Positions 4,506 to 5,865 of a DNA stretch of 5,865 nucleotides are shown here, one piece after another. How positions within the stretch are numbered: the first letter of the stretch is position 1; the number at the start of each line of letters is the position of its first letter. Below the pieces are notes generated by a model. It made no database searches, was not told the origin of the DNA, and saw only the letters and a program-made list of their open reading frames with translations. This DNA comes from Actinomycetota bacterium (lineage in GTDB: Bacteria > Actinomycetota > AC-67), in contig VAYV01000051.1 in NCBI GenBank assembly GCA_005883175.1, positions 1 to 5,865 of the forward strand. The letters are read 5' to 3'. The position numbers and the translations under genes are program-made.

Positions 4506-5865
4506 TCGCGCGGGTCGATCTTGTCCGGGTCCAGCCCGAACCGCTTGATCGCCGCCGCGACCTCTTCCGGCTTCGTCTCGCCCGTCTGTGCCAGGCCTTG
4601 CAGTACGGCCACGACGATGTTCTCGGCGTCGACCTCGAAGTGCGCGCGAAGCGCGGCTCGCGTGTCCGAGCGGCCGTAACCGTCGGTGCCGAGCGGGATG
4701 AACGGCTGTGGCACCCAGCGCGAGACCATATCGGGCACCGCCTTCAGGAAGTCCGTCACGGCGACCACCGGCGCGCTCGACGAAGACAACGTTTCGGTGA
4801 CGAACGGCACCCGCGGCTCCTCGCCGGGGTTCAACCGGTTCCATCGTTCGGCCGACAACGCGTCTTCGCGCAGGCACTTGTACGAGGTCGCGCTCCAGCA
4901 CTCGGCAGCGACGTCGTAGTCGGCGGCAAGGATGTCGCGCGCGCTGAGCGCGGCTTGCCATGCCGTGCCGCTGAACAGGATCGTCGCGCGCCGCGCGGCG
5001 GCCTCCGGCGCTTCCGCGTACCGGTACAGCCCGCGCAGGATGTCCTCGTCGACGCCGTCGGGCTTCGGGGGCTGCGTGTAGTTCTCGTTGTACAGCGTGA
5101 GGTAATAGAAGATGTCTTCGGGGTTGGGGCCGTACATGCGCGCGATACCTTCGCGGACGATCGCGGCGATCTCGTACGCGAACGCGGGGTCGTAGGCCTT
5201 CACGTTCGGCACGGTCGACGCGAGCACGTGGGAGTGGCCGTCTTCGTGCTGCAGTCCTTCGCCGTTCAGCGTCGTTCGGCCCGCGGTGCCGCCGAGCATG
5301 AAGCCGCGGCCGCGCGCATCCCCGAACTGCCACACGAGATCGCCGACGCGCTGGAAGCCGAACATCGAATAGAAGATGAAGAATGGGATGGTCGGCTCTG
5401 CCCACGTCGCGTAGCTGATGCCGGCTGCTTGCATCGACGCCATCGAGCCGGCTTCGGTGATCCCCTCTTCGAGGATCTGCCCGCTCATCGACTCCTTGTA
5501 CGTCAGCAGCATCCCTGCGTCGACCGGCTCATACTTCTGGCCCGCGAACGCGTAGATACCGAACTCGGTGAACAGGGGATCCATCCCGAACGTGCGCGCC
5601 TCGTCGGGGATGATCGGGACGATGCGCTTGCCGATCTGCTTGTCACGCATCAGCCCGCGCAGCAAACCCGTGAACGCCATCGTCGTCGAGGCCGCGCGCT
5701 TGCCCGATCCCTTGAACAGCTCGTCGAACGGCTCCGGGCCGGGCGTTCCGATGTCCTTCTTGCGCACGACACGCCGCGGGACGAAGCCGCCGAGCGCGTG
5801 GCGCCGCTCCAAGAGGTACTGCATCTCCGGCGAGTCCTTCGGCGGCCGGTAGTACGGCGGCATCT
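4499..5865 (-). CDS. aceE: Pyruvate dehydrogenase E1 component, homodimeric type (partial, N-terminus beyond window)
   Basis: The frame is open to the window edge; 454 complete codons are present, about the C-terminal half of a roughly 900-residue enzyme. The first methionine in view (5863) is internal, not a start. E1 uses thiamine diphosphate to decarboxylate pyruvate and transfers the acetyl group to lipoyl-E2, feeding the TCA cycle from the cytoplasm. Numbering from that methionine, landmarks shared with E. coli AceE are IVPIIPDEARTFGMD (81-95), GQILEEGITEAG (128-139, including the cofactor-activating Glu of this family), IFYSMFGFQRVGDLVW (163-178), and RTTLNGEGLQHEDGHSH (196-212) with active-site histidines. 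LGTDGYGRSDTRAALRAHFE and the ending DPDKIDPREA lie in the C-terminal domain. No frameshift or missing motif is seen. The single-chain AceE type is usual in actinobacteria and proteobacteria. It converges with the repair operon, with no functional link implied. Confidence 0.97.
   Translation of the reverse strand, partial: MPPYYRPPKDSPEMQYLLERRHALGGFVPRRVVRKKDIGTPGPEPFDELFKGSGKRAASTTMAFTGLLRGLMRDKQIGKRIVPIIPDEARTFGMDPLFTEFGIYAFAGQKYEPVDAGMLLTYKESMSGQILEEGITEAGSMASMQAAGISYATWAEPTIPFFIFYSMFGFQRVGDLVWQFGDARGRGFMLGGTAGRTTLNGEGLQHEDGHSHVLASTVPNVKAYDPAFAYEIAAIVREGIARMYGPNPEDIFYYLTLYNENYTQPPKPDGVDEDILRGLYRYAEAPEAAARRATILFSGTAWQAALSARDILAADYDVAAECWSATSYKCLREDALSAERWNRLNPGEEPRVPFVTETLSSSSAPVVAVTDFLKAVPDMVSRWVPQPFIPLGTDGYGRSDTRAALRAHFEVDAENIVVAVLQGLAQTGETKPEEVAAAIKRFGLDPDKIDPREA

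Noticed and set aside
4494..5405. A 303-codon minus-strand frame inside aceE
   Set aside because: It is out of frame with the well-conserved AceE protein and is Arg-rich low-complexity sequence.
1..5865. CRISPR arrays, insertion sequences, tRNA or rRNA genes
   Set aside because: No regularly spaced repeats, transposase motifs, terminal inverted repeats or RNA-gene signatures were seen on either strand.

Overview
The window is high-GC DNA with strong G/C preference at third codon positions. The gene set (a homodimeric-type pyruvate dehydrogenase E1, an eRF1-like protein of the Rv2629/Balon kind, LigD-type end-joining enzymes and an Ala-rich exported protein) points to an actinobacterium. A deep-branching soil lineage such as Thermoleophilia is a guess; the phylum is an inference from gene content, not from a marker gene.

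Layout. Positions 1-551 (minus) hold the N-terminal part of an exported protein whose C-terminus lies beyond the window. Positions 552-712 are non-coding but unusually rich in pairing. On the minus strand, which would be the leader of the exported-protein gene, a 9-bp closing stem holds two abutting hairpins. The 3' strand of that stem can instead pair with the gene's Shine-Dalgarno region. Positions 713-985 (minus) encode an unrecognised 90-residue acidic protein. After a 90-bp divergent gap, four plus-strand genes run nearly without spacing from 1076 to 4497: an eRF1-like (baeRF/Balon-type) protein, a LigD-type 3'-phosphoesterase, an ATP-dependent DNA ligase and a LigD-type primase-polymerase. 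At 4499-5865 (minus) lies the C-terminal half of aceE, convergent with the polymerase gene and separated from it by one base.

How the genes work together. The phosphoesterase, ligase and polymerase are the three activities of LigD, the end-processing and sealing enzyme of bacterial non-homologous end joining (NHEJ). Here they are three separate proteins, in the PE-Lig-Pol order of Pseudomonas LigD rather than the Pol-PE-Lig order of mycobacteria, and all visible catalytic motifs are intact. Ku is not in the window and would have to be elsewhere. The first gene of the operon resembles translation release or hibernation factors, so the operon may join a ribosome-dormancy function to double-strand-break repair in non-growing cells; that link is inferred from gene order only.

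The most unusual features are the switch-like leader at 557-692 and the baeRF-plus-split-LigD operon. Neither is proven novel from sequence alone.
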